From positions 186,001 to 250,000 of the forward strand of contig NZ_SHKM01000003.1 of the NCBI RefSeq assembly GCF_004217225.1: a stretch of DNA of 64,000 nt, written 5' to 3'. Both the position numbers and the translations under genes were made by a program. This DNA is from Azospira oryzae (GTDB lineage Bacteria > Pseudomonadota > Gammaproteobacteria > Burkholderiales > Rhodocyclaceae). The notes under the pieces were generated by a model, which was not told the DNA's origin, did not search any database, and worked only from the letters and a program-made list of their open reading frames with translations. Shown here one piece after another: positions 1 to 8,058 of this stretch (positions are counted from its first letter, which is position 1; every line of letters begins with the position of its first letter).

Positions 1-2192
1 TACACCAGGCCCCGGTAGGCGGAAAAGGCCAGCTGCGAAAGGCGGTCGAGCACGGCGTGGTAGGGCCTGGCCGGCTCCACCCGGTTTTCGTGGTCGGTGA
101 GGGTGGCTTCCAGGGTGGCGGCGGCGAGAATCTCCAGGTTGCGCCGGCCCACTTCCGGGTTGGCGTACTTGGAGGCGATGACCTCGCCCTGCTCGGTGAT
201 GCGGATCTGGCCGGAGACAGCGCCGGCGGGCTGGGCCAGGATGGCCTGATAGCTGGGGCCGCCGCCCCGGCCGACGGAACCGCCGCGGCCGTGGAAGAGG
301 CGCAGGCGCACGCCTGCTGCGGCAAAAACCCGGGTCAGGTCGATCTCGGCCTTGTACAGCTCCCAGCCGGAAGTGAGGAAGCCGCCGTCCTTGTTGCTGT
401 CCGAATAGCCCAGCATCACCTCCTGCTCCTCGCCCCGGGCGGCCACCAGGGCCCGGTAGGCCGGCAGGGCAAAGAGGCTGGCCATGACCGGGGCGGAGCG
501 GCGCAGGTCGTCGATGGTCTCGAACAGGGGAATGATGTTTACCGCCAGCTTCGGTTGGGCACCCGGAATCAGCAGCCCGGCCTCCTTGGCCAGCAGGGCC
601 ACTTCCAGCAGGTCGGAAGCGCCGTCGGTCTTGGAGATGATGCAGTTGGGCAGGGCGGCGTCGCCGTAGCGGGCCTTCAGTTCCCGGGCGGCGAAGAAGA
701 TGGCCAGTTCGCCGGCCGTTTCTTCCGAGTACGCCAGGTAGGGCGAGTAGAGGGGCCGGGGGCTGGCGATTTCCTCCGCCAGCAGGGCGATGCGTGCGGC
801 TTCGTCGAGGGCGGAATAGGCTGCGACGGAAGGCAGGCGGCCGGCCAAGGCCAGCAGTTCGGCGACGCTGCGTTCGTGCACGTCCGAGTTCTGGCGCAGG
901 TCGATGGGGGCCAGGTGGAAGCCGAACACCTGCACCGCCCGGATCAGGCGGCGCAGGCGGCCCCGGGCCAGCAGGCCGGCGCCGTGGGCGGCGAGGGAGG
1001 CGGCCAGCACCTGGAGATCGGCCACCAGGGCGGCGGACGAGTCATAGGGCGCGCTCTCGGCCACGGCGTGGCGCAGCGGCGGGTGCCGGTCCAGGGATTC
1101 GGAGGTGGCGGCCAGGCGGGCGTAGATGCCGGTGAGGGCGCGCCGGTAGGCTTCGTCCGCCCGGTGGGGGGAACGGTCCGGGGAGCGGTCGGCCAGGGCC
1201 GCCAGTTCCGCCGACACGGGCAGCAGCATCTGGGACAGGGGCAGGTCGGCGCCGAGGGCGTGGATTTCGTCGAGATAGAAATCCAGGGCGGCGGACGACT
1301 GCAGGCGCAGGGCCTCCTTGAGGATGTCGGCGGTGACGAAGGGGTTGCCGTCCCGGTCGCCGCCGATCCAGCTGCCGATGCGGAAGAAATTGGGCAGGTC
1401 CCAGGACTGCTCCGGGAAGCGGGATTTCAGCTGATCCTCGAACTGGCAGTAGAGCCGGGGCAGTTCGGCGAAGAAGGTGTCGTCGTAGTAGCTGATGCCG
1501 TTCTTCACCTCGTCCACCACCGCCAGCCGGTTGGGCCGCAGCATGCGGGTGCGCCACAGGGTGAGCACGGCGGCGCGCAGGGCGGCGTCGTTGTCGGCTG
1601 CCTCTTCCGGGGTCATGGCCACCCGGTCCCGGGTATCCAGCAGGCGGGCCACCTCCCGCTGGCAGTGCAGGATGCTCTTGCGGCTGACTTCGGTGGGATG
1701 GGCCGTCAGCACCGGGGAGACCAGGGCATGACCCAGAGCCTCGGCCAGGGCCTCGCCGCCGACGCCGGCTTCGGCCAGGCGCTCCAGGGCGTAGGCCAGA
1801 CTGCCTTCCCGCGCCTCGGAGCCGGCGATTTCATGGGTGCGGCGGCGGCGGATGTGGTGCTGGTCCTCGGCGATGTTGGCGAAGTGCAGGAAATAGGTGA
1901 AGGCCCGCACCACGGAGAGCATGGTGTCCCGGGGCAGGCCGTTGAGGATGGCGGCCAGCTCGTCCCGGGCCGCCGGCTCCTGGTCCCGGGCGAAACGCAC
2001 GGCGATCTGGCGGATGGTCTCGACGGCGGTGAAGGCCTCGCCGCCCTCCTGTTCGCGCACGGTGTCGCCGAGGAGACGGCCCAGGAGGCGGATGTCCTCC
2101 CGCAGGGGCTGGTCCTTGTCGGCGGCGGCAGAGAGGTCGGCAGAAGGGGCGGGAGCGTGCAGGGACACGGTTTTTCCTTGGATGCGAGTCAT
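1..2192 (-). CDS. ppc: Phosphoenolpyruvate carboxylase, C-terminus cut by window edge
   Basis: Carboxylates PEP with bicarbonate to oxaloacetate, the anaplerotic entry to the TCA cycle; cytoplasmic. The visible 730 codons begin MTRIQGKTVSLHAP and carry the PEPC hallmarks: LTAHPTEVSRKS with the catalytic His, FRIGSWIGGDRDGNP, GYSDSNKDGG, and the glycine-rich FHGRGGSVGRGGGP. The family is usually about 880-960 residues, so roughly the last 150-230 residues lie beyond position 1. The frame is open to the edge. I chose the ATG at 2192; an in-frame GTG nine codons in is the alternative. It is divergent from hemC, sharing a 174-bp spacer that holds an inverted repeat. Identification is firm; the truncation is only a window effect. 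Confidence 0.97.
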   Translation of the reverse strand, partial: MTRIQGKTVSLHAPAPSADLSAAADKDQPLREDIRLLGRLLGDTVREQEGGEAFTAVETIRQIAVRFARDQEPAARDELAAILNGLPRDTMLSVVRAFTYFLHFANIAEDQHHIRRRRTHEIAGSEAREGSLAYALERLAEAGVGGEALAEALGHALVSPVLTAHPTEVSRKSILHCQREVARLLDTRDRVAMTPEEAADNDAALRAAVLTLWRTRMLRPNRLAVVDEVKNGISYYDDTFFAELPRLYCQFEDQLKSRFPEQSWDLPNFFRIGSWIGGDRDGNPFVTADILKEALRLQSSAALDFYLDEIHALGADLPLSQMLLPVSAELAALADRSPDRSPHRADEAYRRALTGIYARLAATSESLDRHPPLRHAVAESAPYDSSAALVADLQVLAASLAAHGAGLLARGRLRRLIRAVQVFGFHLAPIDLRQNSDVHERSVAELLALAGRLPSVAAYSALDEAARIALLAEEIASPRPLYSPYLAYSEETAGELAIFFAARELKARYGDAALPNCIISKTDGASDLLEVALLAKEAGLLIPGAQPKLAVNIIPLFETIDDLRRSAPVMASLFALPAYRALVAARGEEQEVMLGYSDSNKDGGFLTSGWELYKAEIDLTRVFAAAGVRLRLFHGRGGSVGRGGGPSYQAILAQPAGAVSGQIRITEQGEVIASKYANPEVGRRNLEILAAATLEATLTDHENRVEPARPYHAVLDRLSQLAFSAYRGLV

Positions 2193-2280
2193 GACCCGGC
2201 CAGATTACTGCGCTGCAACAGAGGCGCCTATGGGGGTTTTCACCGATGCCGCGCCGGGGACGGCGCTTTTGTGCCGCATC

Positions 2281-2321
2281 AAAGTGGCGCCCCGCCCCCA
2301 TGCTAGAATGGGCGCCACTTT
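2281..2321. repeat. Inverted repeat enclosing the hemC -10 element
   Basis: AAAGTGGCGCCC (2281-2292) pairs perfectly with GGGCGCCACTTT (2310-2321) across a 17-base loop that ends in the putative hemC -10 hexamer. It could form a cruciform or serve as an operator. The T-rich tail after the right arm resembles a terminator, but the expected start point falls inside that arm, so a terminator role for hemC is unlikely. Confidence 0.6.
2304..2309 (+). promoter_or_regulatory. Putative hemC -10 element (TAGAAT)
   Basis: TAGAAT differs from the sigma-70 -10 consensus at one base and lies 57 bases before the hemC start codon. No convincing -35 hexamer is seen 16-18 bases upstream. The same TAGAAT form recurs before other genes in this window (6599, 12448 on the minus strand, 53488, 62068). 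Confidence 0.5.
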
Positions 2322-2366
2322 TTTCCACCCGCCGCACGGCATTTTCACGCTTTTCCGGGGACCGCT

Positions 2367-3326
2367 TTGACCACTACGCCCGCTACTGTCACCACTCCTT
2401 CCCGCATCGTCATCGCCTCCCGGGAATCCCGCCTGGCCATGTGGCAGGCCGAGCATGTGCGCGACCGCCTGGCCGAGATTCACGCCGGCGCCGAAGTCTC
2501 CATCCTGGGCATGACCACCCAGGGCGACCAGATCCTCGACCGGCCCCTGTCCACCATCGGCGGCAAGGGCCTCTTCATCAAGGAGCTGGAAGTGGCCATG
2601 GAAGAAGGCCGGGCCGACCTGGCGGTGCACTCCCTGAAGGACGTGCCCATGGACATGCCCGAAGGCTTCGCCCTGGTGGCCATCTCCGCCCGGGAGAATC
2701 CCCGGGACGCCTTCGTCTCTAACAAATTCCGCGGCCTGGAAGACCTGCCGGAAGGCGCCGTGGTGGGCACCTCCAGCCTGCGCCGGGAAGCCATCCTGCG
2801 GGCCAAGTACCCCAAGCTGCAGATCCGCAGCCTGCGCGGCAACCTGGACACCCGCCTGCGCAAGCTCGACGAGGGCCAGTACGACGCCATCATCCTGGCC
2901 GCCGCCGGCCTCATTCGCCTGGGCCTCTCAGACCGCATCCGCTCCGTGCTCACCCCCGAGCAGTCCCTGCCGGCCCCCGGCCAGGGCGCCCTGGGCATCG
3001 AGGTGCGGGCCGACCGCCTGGATGCCGCCGCCTGGGTGGCGCCCCTCAACGACGCCACCACCGCCGCCTGCGTCATCGCCGAGCGGGCCTTCTCCCGGGC
3101 CCTGGGCGGCAGTTGCCAGATTCCCCTGGGCGGTTACGCCGAAATGAAAAACGGCCAGGTCTGGCTGCGGGGCTTCGTCGCCAGCGTGGACGGCCAGCAG
3201 ATGGTGGAAGGCGAAGCCTGGGGCACCCCGGTGGAAGCCGCCGCCCTGGGCCGCCAGCTGGCCGAGGACCTGAAGGCCAAGGGCGCCGGCGAAATCCTCG
3301 CCGCCCTGGCTTGTGCCAAGCACTGA
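2367..3326 (+). CDS. hemC: Hydroxymethylbilane synthase (porphobilinogen deaminase)
   Basis: Polymerises four porphobilinogens to hydroxymethylbilane in tetrapyrrole synthesis. The 319-residue protein matches the family's usual length (about 310). The substrate-binding LKDVP with catalytic Asp92, the GTSSLRR motif (134-140), [14 protein letters not shown], and Cys250 in [13 protein letters not shown], which anchors the dipyrromethane cofactor, are all visible. The start is a TTG at 2367; it is preferred because the conserved [14 protein letters not shown] begins only 13 residues later and no ATG lies between. It is the first gene of hemCDXY and is divergent from ppc. A 142-bp gap containing an inverted repeat separates it from hemD. 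Confidence 0.97.
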   Translation: MTTTPATVTTPSRIVIASRESRLAMWQAEHVRDRLAEIHAGAEVSILGMTTQGDQILDRPLSTIGGKGLFIKELEVAMEEGRADLAVHSLKDVPMDMPEGFALVAISARENPRDAFVSNKFRGLEDLPEGAVVGTSSLRREAILRAKYPKLQIRSLRGNLDTRLRKLDEGQYDAIILAAAGLIRLGLSDRIRSVLTPEQSLPAPGQGALGIEVRADRLDAAAWVAPLNDATTAACVIAERAFSRALGGSCQIPLGGYAEMKNGQVWLRGFVASVDGQQMVEGEAWGTPVEAAALGRQLAEDLKAKGAGEILAALACAKH

Positions 3327-3339
3327 TTGAAAACCCTTA

Positions 3340-3459
3340 GCCACAGAGGGCACAGAGAACGCAGAGAAAAACGAGGGCAAAGCAAAGGCACAGAGTTGCC
3401 GCTGACGTGGATTCCCTCCTCTCGGTTTTCCCCTCTGTGTTCTCTGTGCCCTCTGTGGC
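3340..3459. repeat. CACAGAG-type inverted repeat between hemC and hemD
   Basis: The left arm (3340-3375) and right arm (3421-3459) are near-perfect complements: the first 21 bases from each outer end pair exactly. Each arm is built of 8-11 bp units containing CACAGAG or GCAGAG, and another CACAGAG copy sits in the loop at 3389-3395. It has the form of a small non-coding mobile or REP-like element rather than an ordinary terminator, since it lacks a terminal U-run. It ends only 9 bases before the hemD start codon, so it would form the hemD leader. A 20-base relative lies at 6623-6642. Confidence 0.75.
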
Positions 3460-3468
3460 AAAAATGAC

Positions 3469-4236
3469 ATGCCCCTGACCGGCCGCACCATCGTCGTCAC
3501 CCGGCCCCGGGCCCAGGCGGACAGCCTGGCCCAAGCCATTGCCGCTGCCGGCGGCACTCCCCTGCTCTACCCCCTGCTGGAAATCGAGGCCGCCGACCCG
3601 GCAGCGCTGCAGGCCGTGGCCCCCCGGCTGGCGGACTACGCCATCGTCTTCTGCGTCAGTCCCAATGCGGTGGAACACGCCCTGCCCACTCTCCTGGCGG
3701 CCGGCCCCTGGCCGGCCGGCACCCGCCCGGCCGGCGTCGGCACCGGCACGGAAAAGGCCTGGGCCCGCTTCGGCCTGGACCGGGTCATCGCCCCCAGGGA
3801 ACGTTTCGACTCCGAGGCATTGCTGGAACTGCCGGAATTCCAGGCTGAGGCCGTGGCCGGCAAGAAGGTGCTGATCCTGCGCGGCGATGGCGGCCGGGAG
3901 CTGCTGCGGGAAACCCTGGAAGCCCGGGGCGCCACGGTGGACGTGCTCACCTGCTACCACCGCCGCCCGCCGAGCCAGGGCACGGCAGCCCTGGAGCAGG
4001 CCTGGACCGCCGGCCGCCTTGATGCCATCATCATCTCCTCCAGCGAAGCCCTGCGCTACCTGTGGCAGTTGCTGGACGAAGACGGCCGCCGCCGCCTGGC
4101 CCAAACGCCCCTGTTCGTCCCCCACGAGCGCATCGCCCAGGGGGCAAAGGACCTGGGACTGCAACGGGTCATCCTCACGCCCCCTGCCGACCAGGGCCTA
4201 TTGGCCGGCTTATGCGCCTATAATTGGGCTCAATAA
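3469..4236 (+). CDS. hemD: Uroporphyrinogen-III synthase
   Basis: Cyclises hydroxymethylbilane with inversion of ring D to give uroporphyrinogen III. This family is poorly conserved; the assignment rests on length (255 residues), the two-lobed pattern beginning LTGRTIVVTRPRAQADSLAQ, the mid-protein LILRGDGGRELLRETLEARG, and the C-terminal IIISSSEALRYLW with FVPHERIAQGAKDLG, plus position between hemC and hemX. The start ATG is immediately after the right arm of the 3340-3459 repeat, so no ordinary Shine-Dalgarno is present, and translation may depend on how that repeat folds. The end of the gene contains the TATAAT that probably serves hemX. Confidence 0.92.
   Translation: MPLTGRTIVVTRPRAQADSLAQAIAAAGGTPLLYPLLEIEAADPAALQAVAPRLADYAIVFCVSPNAVEHALPTLLAAGPWPAGTRPAGVGTGTEKAWARFGLDRVIAPRERFDSEALLELPEFQAEAVAGKKVLILRGDGGRELLRETLEARGATVDVLTCYHRRPPSQGTAALEQAWTAGRLDAIIISSSEALRYLWQLLDEDGRRRLAQTPLFVPHERIAQGAKDLGLQRVILTPPADQGLLAGLCAYNWAQ
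4219..4224 (+). promoter_or_regulatory. Putative internal -10 element for hemX-hemY (TATAAT)
   Basis: A perfect TATAAT inside the last codons of hemD, 40 bases before the hemX start. A -35 hexamer is not obvious at the expected spacing. It would allow hemX-hemY transcription independent of hemC. Confidence 0.4.
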
Positions 4237-4263
4237 TTCGCTTCAGACAACACGGCCCCAGCC

Positions 4264-5349
4264 ATGAACGACTCCCTGCCCCCCAACGAGAGCCCTGCCC
4301 CTGCCGAGACGACGCCTGCGGCGTCCCCCACCCCGCCCCTGGCCAAGCCGCGTCAGGAAGCCTGGCGCAATCCCTGGATCGGCGTCGCCGTGGTGGCCCT
4401 GGGCCTGGCAGGCTGGCAGTGGGTGGAAACCCGCATCAAGCTCTCCGACACCCAGCAGGAACTGGCCAAGCGCTTGGCCGACGCAGACAGCCTGTCCAAG
4501 GAAACCCGAGGCGTGGCCAAGCAGTCCCAGGAGGAAGTGGGCCGTCTGCAGGCCAAGCTGGGGGCCCTGGAAGCCAAGCTGGCCGAATCCCAGAACCAGC
4601 AGGCGGCCCTGGAAAACCTCTACCAGGACCTGGCCCGCAACCGGGACGAAGCGGCCCTGGCCGAAATCGAGCAGAGCGTCACCCTGGCCGCCCAGCAGCT
4701 GCAGCTGGCCGGCAACGTGCAGGGCGCCATCCTGGCCCTGCAGGCCGCCGACGCCCGCCTCTCCCGCAGCGAACGGCCCCAGTTCACCGCCCTGCGCAAG
4801 ACCATCAACCGGGATCTGGAAAAGCTGCGTGCCGCGCCCTATGTGGATGTTTCCGGCATGAACCTGCGCCTGGAAAACATCATCGTCGCCACCGACACCC
4901 TGGCCCTGGCCTTCGACGAGCGTCCCAAGCCCGAGAAGGAGGCCAAGGAAGCCGCCGCTGACGGTACGCCCGCTAGCGGCTTCTGGCAGCGCCTGGGCCT
5001 GGACCTGTGGAGCGAGGTGAAGGGTCTGGTGCGCATCCAGCGCTTCGACCGCCCCGAACCGGCCCTGCTCTCCCCCTCCCAGAGCTTCTTCCTGCGGGAG
5101 AACCTCAAGCTGCGCCTGCTCAATGCCCGCCTGGCCCTGCTTTCCCGGGACCAGTGGACCTTCCGCAGCGAGCTGAAGATGTCCCAGGCCTGGCTGGAGC
5201 GCTACTTCAACACCAACGACAAGTCGGTGCAGACCGCCATCGCCAGCGTCAAGCAGCTGGCCGGCACCGAAATCGTCATCGAGCTGCCCCTGCTCAACGA
5301 CAGCCTCAACGCCCTGAAGACCCTGAAGCTGGCCAAGGAGCGCAAATGA
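4264..5349 (+). CDS. hemX: HemX family membrane-anchored protein of the heme operon
   Basis: Family usually annotated as putative uroporphyrinogen-III C-methyltransferase, but this type has no methyltransferase fold and its role is unproved. The 361-residue protein has a Pro/Ala-rich cytoplasmic head (1-35), one transmembrane segment (about 39-54, WIGVAVVALGLAGWQW), then a long coiled coil rich in Lys/Glu/Gln (about 58-125), and a C-terminal domain ending in LNDSLNALKTLKLAKERK. It is a bitopic inner-membrane protein with its bulk in the periplasm. Its stop overlaps the hemY start (ATGA), indicating translational coupling. Confidence 0.88.
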   Translation: MNDSLPPNESPAPAETTPAASPTPPLAKPRQEAWRNPWIGVAVVALGLAGWQWVETRIKLSDTQQELAKRLADADSLSKETRGVAKQSQEEVGRLQAKLGALEAKLAESQNQQAALENLYQDLARNRDEAALAEIEQSVTLAAQQLQLAGNVQGAILALQAADARLSRSERPQFTALRKTINRDLEKLRAAPYVDVSGMNLRLENIIVATDTLALAFDERPKPEKEAKEAAADGTPASGFWQRLGLDLWSEVKGLVRIQRFDRPEPALLSPSQSFFLRENLKLRLLNARLALLSRDQWTFRSELKMSQAWLERYFNTNDKSVQTAIASVKQLAGTEIVIELPLLNDSLNALKTLKLAKERK

Positions 5350-6548
5350 GAGGCCTGTTCTGGATTCTCGCCCTGTTCGCCGCCGCCGTCGGCCTGGCCC
5401 TGGCGGCCCGGGTCAATGACGGCTACGTGCTGGTGGTGTTCCCGCCCTGGCGTCTGGAAGTCTCCCTCAACCTGCTGATCATCGGCCTCATCGCCGCCTT
5501 CGCCGTGCTGCACGGCCTGCTGCGCCTGGTCTCCCTGACCCTGGGCCTGCCCGCCCGGGTCAGCGAGTTCCGCGAACGGCGCAGCAAGGACAAGGCCGCC
5601 GCCGCCCTGCAGGACGCCCTGCGCCACTTCTTCGAGGGCCGCTACGGCCAGTCCATGAAGCGGGCCGAGGAATCCTTCAGCGCCGGTTACGTGCCCGGTC
5701 TCTCCGCCCTGGTGGCGGCCCGGGCCGCCCACGCCCTGCGCGAAAACGCCAAGGAAGGCCAGTGGCTGAAGGATGCTGAAGGGGACAACAACCTGAAGGT
5801 GGCCCGCCTCATGCTGACCGCCGAGATGCGCCTGGACTCCCGGGACTTCAGCGGCGCCCTCGATGCCCTGCGCCAGCTGCAGGAAACCGCCGGCCGCCAC
5901 ATCGCTGCCATGCGCCTGGAGCTGAAGGCCCAGCAGGGCCGCAAGGACTGGGAACAGGTGCTGCGCCTGGCCCGCCAGCTGCAGAAACGGGAGGCCATGG
6001 CGCCGGAACAGGCCCGGGAAATCATCCTCAAGGCCCACCGGGAAAACATCCGCCAGCGCCAGGAAGACGCCCCTTCCCTGCTCGCCTACCTGCGCACCAT
6101 CCCCAGCCGGGAAGGCTCGCCCCGCCTGGCCGCCACCGTGGCCCGGGCCCTGCTCAGCCTGGATGCCAAGGCCGAGGCCCTGAAGGTGGTGGAAAGCACC
6201 CTGGAAAAGTGCAACGAGGACGACTGGAATTCGGACCTGGTGGAAATCTACGGCCAGGTGGCCGTGGCCGACGCCGACGGCGGCGAACTCACCGCCCGCA
6301 TCGCCCGGGCCGAGGGCTGGCTCAAGCAGCGCCCCCGGGATGCCGGCCTGCTCCTGGCCCTGGGCCGGCTGTGCCTGCAGCAGAAGCTGTGGGGCAAGGC
6401 CCAGAACTACCTGGAAGCCTCCCTCTCGGTGGAGGAAAGCCGCGATGCCCACCTGGAACTGGCCCGGCTGCTGGACCAGCTGGAGCGCCCCGGCGAGGCC
6501 GACCGCCACTACCGCCAGGGCTCGCGCCCGGACCTCTACCGCAACTGA
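5346..6548 (+). CDS. hemY: HemY family TPR membrane protein
   Basis: HemY of the hemCDXY operon is an inner-membrane protein linked to late heme synthesis, distinct from the protoporphyrinogen oxidase of the same name. This 400-residue copy starts MRGLFWILALFAAAVG with two hydrophobic segments (about 1-19 and 37-60), followed by the HemY_N region (LGLPARVSEFRERRSKDKAA) and helical TPR-like repeats to the C-terminus (for example LLALGRLCLQQKLWGKAQNYLE and HLELARLLDQLERPGEADRHY). The ATG at 5346 overlaps the hemX stop. A hairpin without a U-run follows the stop (6558-6574). Confidence 0.93.
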   Translation: MRGLFWILALFAAAVGLALAARVNDGYVLVVFPPWRLEVSLNLLIIGLIAAFAVLHGLLRLVSLTLGLPARVSEFRERRSKDKAAAALQDALRHFFEGRYGQSMKRAEESFSAGYVPGLSALVAARAAHALRENAKEGQWLKDAEGDNNLKVARLMLTAEMRLDSRDFSGALDALRQLQETAGRHIAAMRLELKAQQGRKDWEQVLRLARQLQKREAMAPEQAREIILKAHRENIRQRQEDAPSLLAYLRTIPSREGSPRLAATVARALLSLDAKAEALKVVESTLEKCNEDDWNSDLVEIYGQVAVADADGGELTARIARAEGWLKQRPRDAGLLLALGRLCLQQKLWGKAQNYLEASLSVEESRDAHLELARLLDQLERPGEADRHYRQGSRPDLYRN

Positions 6549-6557
6549 CGGCCCGAC

Positions 6558-6574
6558 GGCCCCTTACGGGGGCC
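6558..6574 (+). terminator. Weak hairpin after hemY
   Basis: GGCCCC and GGGGCC form a 6-bp stem around TTACG, ten bases past the hemY stop. No U-run follows, so termination here would be weak or Rho-assisted. Confidence 0.3.
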
Positions 6575-6598
6575 TGTTGCGGCAGCCGGGAAGCGCGC

Positions 6599-6604
6599 TA
6601 GAAT
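6599..6604 (+). promoter_or_regulatory. Putative -10 element for the small CxxC gene
   Basis: TAGAAT in the context GCTAGAATGG, nearly identical to the hemC -10 context. It lies 55 bases before the start codon at 6659. The CACAGAG relic at 6623-6642 would fall within the leader. Confidence 0.45.
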
Positions 6605-6622
6605 GGTCATCCCAACGAGGGA

Positions 6623-6642
6623 AACACAGACAACACAGAGGG
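6623..6642 (+). repeat. Partial copy of the CACAGAG repeat
   Basis: AACACAGACAACACAGAGGG matches 17 of 20 bases of the complement of the right arm of the hemC-hemD repeat (3421-3459). It lacks a partner arm. It appears to be a decayed or single-arm copy, so the hemDXY block is flanked by two relatives of one repeat. Confidence 0.45.
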
Positions 6643-6658
6643 TATACGGGGACTAGTC

Positions 6659-6898
6659 ATGCTCAACATCGATCTGCGCAAAATCTACAACTTCTACCCG
6701 GTGGAGCCGGCCCCCGATGCGGCCAACCTGCCCACCGGCGGCGACATCTACTACGAGTGCCTGGACTGCACCACCGTCATCAACTCGGTGCCCCACATCA
6801 AGAGCGCCTGCCCCTGCGGCAACCTGACCGGCGGCGGCGGCAACCTGACGGTGAAGCACCCGGACCGGGTGAAGGTGGTCAAGGGCAAGCTGAAGTAA
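6659..6898 (+). CDS. Small conserved-looking protein with CxxC and CxC motifs, function unknown
   Basis: 79 residues, no signal peptide or membrane segment. The sequence has ECLDCTTVINSVPH followed by KSACPCGNLTGGGGN: four cysteines in a CxxC...CxC pattern typical of a small zinc-ribbon or redox site. It looks genuine because it has its own -10 element, a GGGGA motif before the ATG, and a strong terminator just after the stop. It sits alone between hemY and the leftward hemF. I do not recognise a named family; zinc binding is inferred from the cysteine spacing only. Confidence 0.75.
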   Translation: MLNIDLRKIYNFYPVEPAPDAANLPTGGDIYYECLDCTTVINSVPHIKSACPCGNLTGGGGNLTVKHPDRVKVVKGKLK

Positions 6899-6912
6899 GC
6901 CAAGCCGCAACG

Positions 6913-6942
6913 AAAAAAAGGGAGCCCATGGCTCCCTTTTTT
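6913..6942. terminator. Bidirectional intrinsic terminator
   Basis: An A-run, GGGAGCC, loop CAT, GGCTCCC and a T-run form a perfect two-way terminator just past the small CxxC gene; it can also stop transcripts arriving from hemF on the minus strand. Confidence 0.9.
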
Positions 6943-7030
6943 AATGGCCGCTGCCGGCGCCGGCGGACGGCTGCGGACGATTCACAACCTGCGCCAGCAG
7001 CCAGTATCCACGCCGTTCTCCGCAGACATG

Positions 7031-7063
7031 CCCGGGAGAATGGCTTCCCTCCTGCCTCCCGGG
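7031..7063 (-). terminator. Inverted repeat after hemF
   Basis: CCCGGGAG (7031-7038) pairs with CTCCCGGG (7056-7063), ten bases past the hemF stop. There is no U-run, so its role as a terminator is uncertain; the stronger terminator at 6913-6942 lies further along. Confidence 0.3.
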
Positions 7064-7072
7064 CCGGGTGCC

Positions 7073-7981
7073 CTAGACCCAGTCCCGCGGCGGCAGGAAG
7101 TCGGTATACAGGGCGGCCTCGGCGCTGCCCGCTTCCGGCTGCCAGTCGTAGCGCCACTTGACCACCGGCGGCATGGACATGAGGATGGATTCGCTGCGGC
7201 CGCCGGACTGCAGGCCGAACAGGGTACCCCGGTCCCACACCAGGTTGAATTCCACGTAGCGGCCCCGGCGGTAGGCCTGGAAGTCCCGCTCCCGCTCGCC
7301 GTAGGCCAGGTGGCGGCGCTGTTCCAGGATGGGCAGGTAGGCCGGCACGAAGGCGTCGCCGACGCTGCGAGTGAGATCGAAGCAGCGTTCGAAGCCGCCC
7401 TCGTTGACGTCGTCGTAGAAGATGCCGCCGACACCCCGGGGCTCGTTGCGGTGCTTGAGGAAGAAGTATTCGTCGCACCACTTCTTGTAGCGCGGGTGCA
7501 CCGTCTCGCCGAAGGGCGCCAGGGCGTCCTTGCAGGTCTGGTGGAAGTGGCGGGCGTCCTCGGCGAAGCCGTAGTAGGGGGTCAGGTCCATGCCGCCGCC
7601 GAACCACCACACCGGCTCCTGGCCCTCTGCCGTGGCGATGAAGAAGCGCACGTTCATGTGGGCCGTGGGGCAGTAGGGATTGCGCGGATGCAGCACCAGG
7701 GAGACGCCCATGGCCTCGAAGCTGCGGCCGGCCAGTTCGGGCCGGTTGGCGGTGGCCGACGGCGGCAGGTTGCCGCCGGTGACATGGGAGAAATTGACGC
7801 CACCCCGTTCGAACAGGTGGCTCTCCTCGATCACCCGGGATTCGCCGCTGCCACCCTGGGGCCGCTGCCAGGCATCGCGGCGGAAGGTGCCGCCGTCCAG
7901 GGCCTCGAGGGCGGCGATGATGCGGTTCTGCAGGTCGGTGAGGTAGGCGCGGACGGGGGCGCTGCTGGGAAGCTGGCTCAT
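7073..7981 (-). CDS. hemF: Oxygen-dependent coproporphyrinogen-III oxidase
   Basis: Oxidatively decarboxylates coproporphyrinogen III to protoporphyrinogen IX using O2. The 302-residue protein matches the family length (about 300). Characteristic stretches include [48 protein letters not shown] and FLPPRDWV at the C-terminus. The start ATG at 7981 gives [18 protein letters not shown]; the frame is open further upstream but homology begins here. It is the last gene of the leftward dusB-fis-purH-purD-hemF run, separated from purD by a terminator-like hairpin, so it may be read by readthrough or from its own promoter. It converges on the rightward heme operon. Confidence 0.97.
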   Translation of the reverse strand: MSQLPSSAPVRAYLTDLQNRIIAALEALDGGTFRRDAWQRPQGGSGESRVIEESHLFERGGVNFSHVTGGNLPPSATANRPELAGRSFEAMGVSLVLHPRNPYCPTAHMNVRFFIATAEGQEPVWWFGGGMDLTPYYGFAEDARHFHQTCKDALAPFGETVHPRYKKWCDEYFFLKHRNEPRGVGGIFYDDVNEGGFERCFDLTRSVGDAFVPAYLPILEQRRHLAYGERERDFQAYRRGRYVEFNLVWDRGTLFGLQSGGRSESILMSMPPVVKWRYDWQPEAGSAEAALYTDFLPPRDWV

Positions 7982-8007
7982 GGGGAATTCTCGCAGGGGA
8001 AAAGAAA

Positions 8008-8029
8008 CGGGGCGGTCATGGCCGCCCCG
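8008..8029 (-). terminator. Hairpin between purD and hemF
   Basis: CGGGGCGG and CCGCCCCG form an 8-bp stem around six bases, followed on the minus strand by a pyrimidine-rich TTTCTTTT. It probably attenuates or terminates purD transcription before hemF. Confidence 0.65.
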
Positions 8030-8058
8030 CTGTTTAGTGTGGTGTTGCGCGCAAAGGT

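Noticed and set aside
2269-2274. TTGTGC as the hemC -35 hexamer
   Set aside because: It is 29 bases from the -10, too far for sigma-70.
57-2306. A 749-codon plus-strand open frame opposite ppc
   Set aside because: The minus strand encodes PEP carboxylase with all expected motifs; the plus frame is a compositional shadow.
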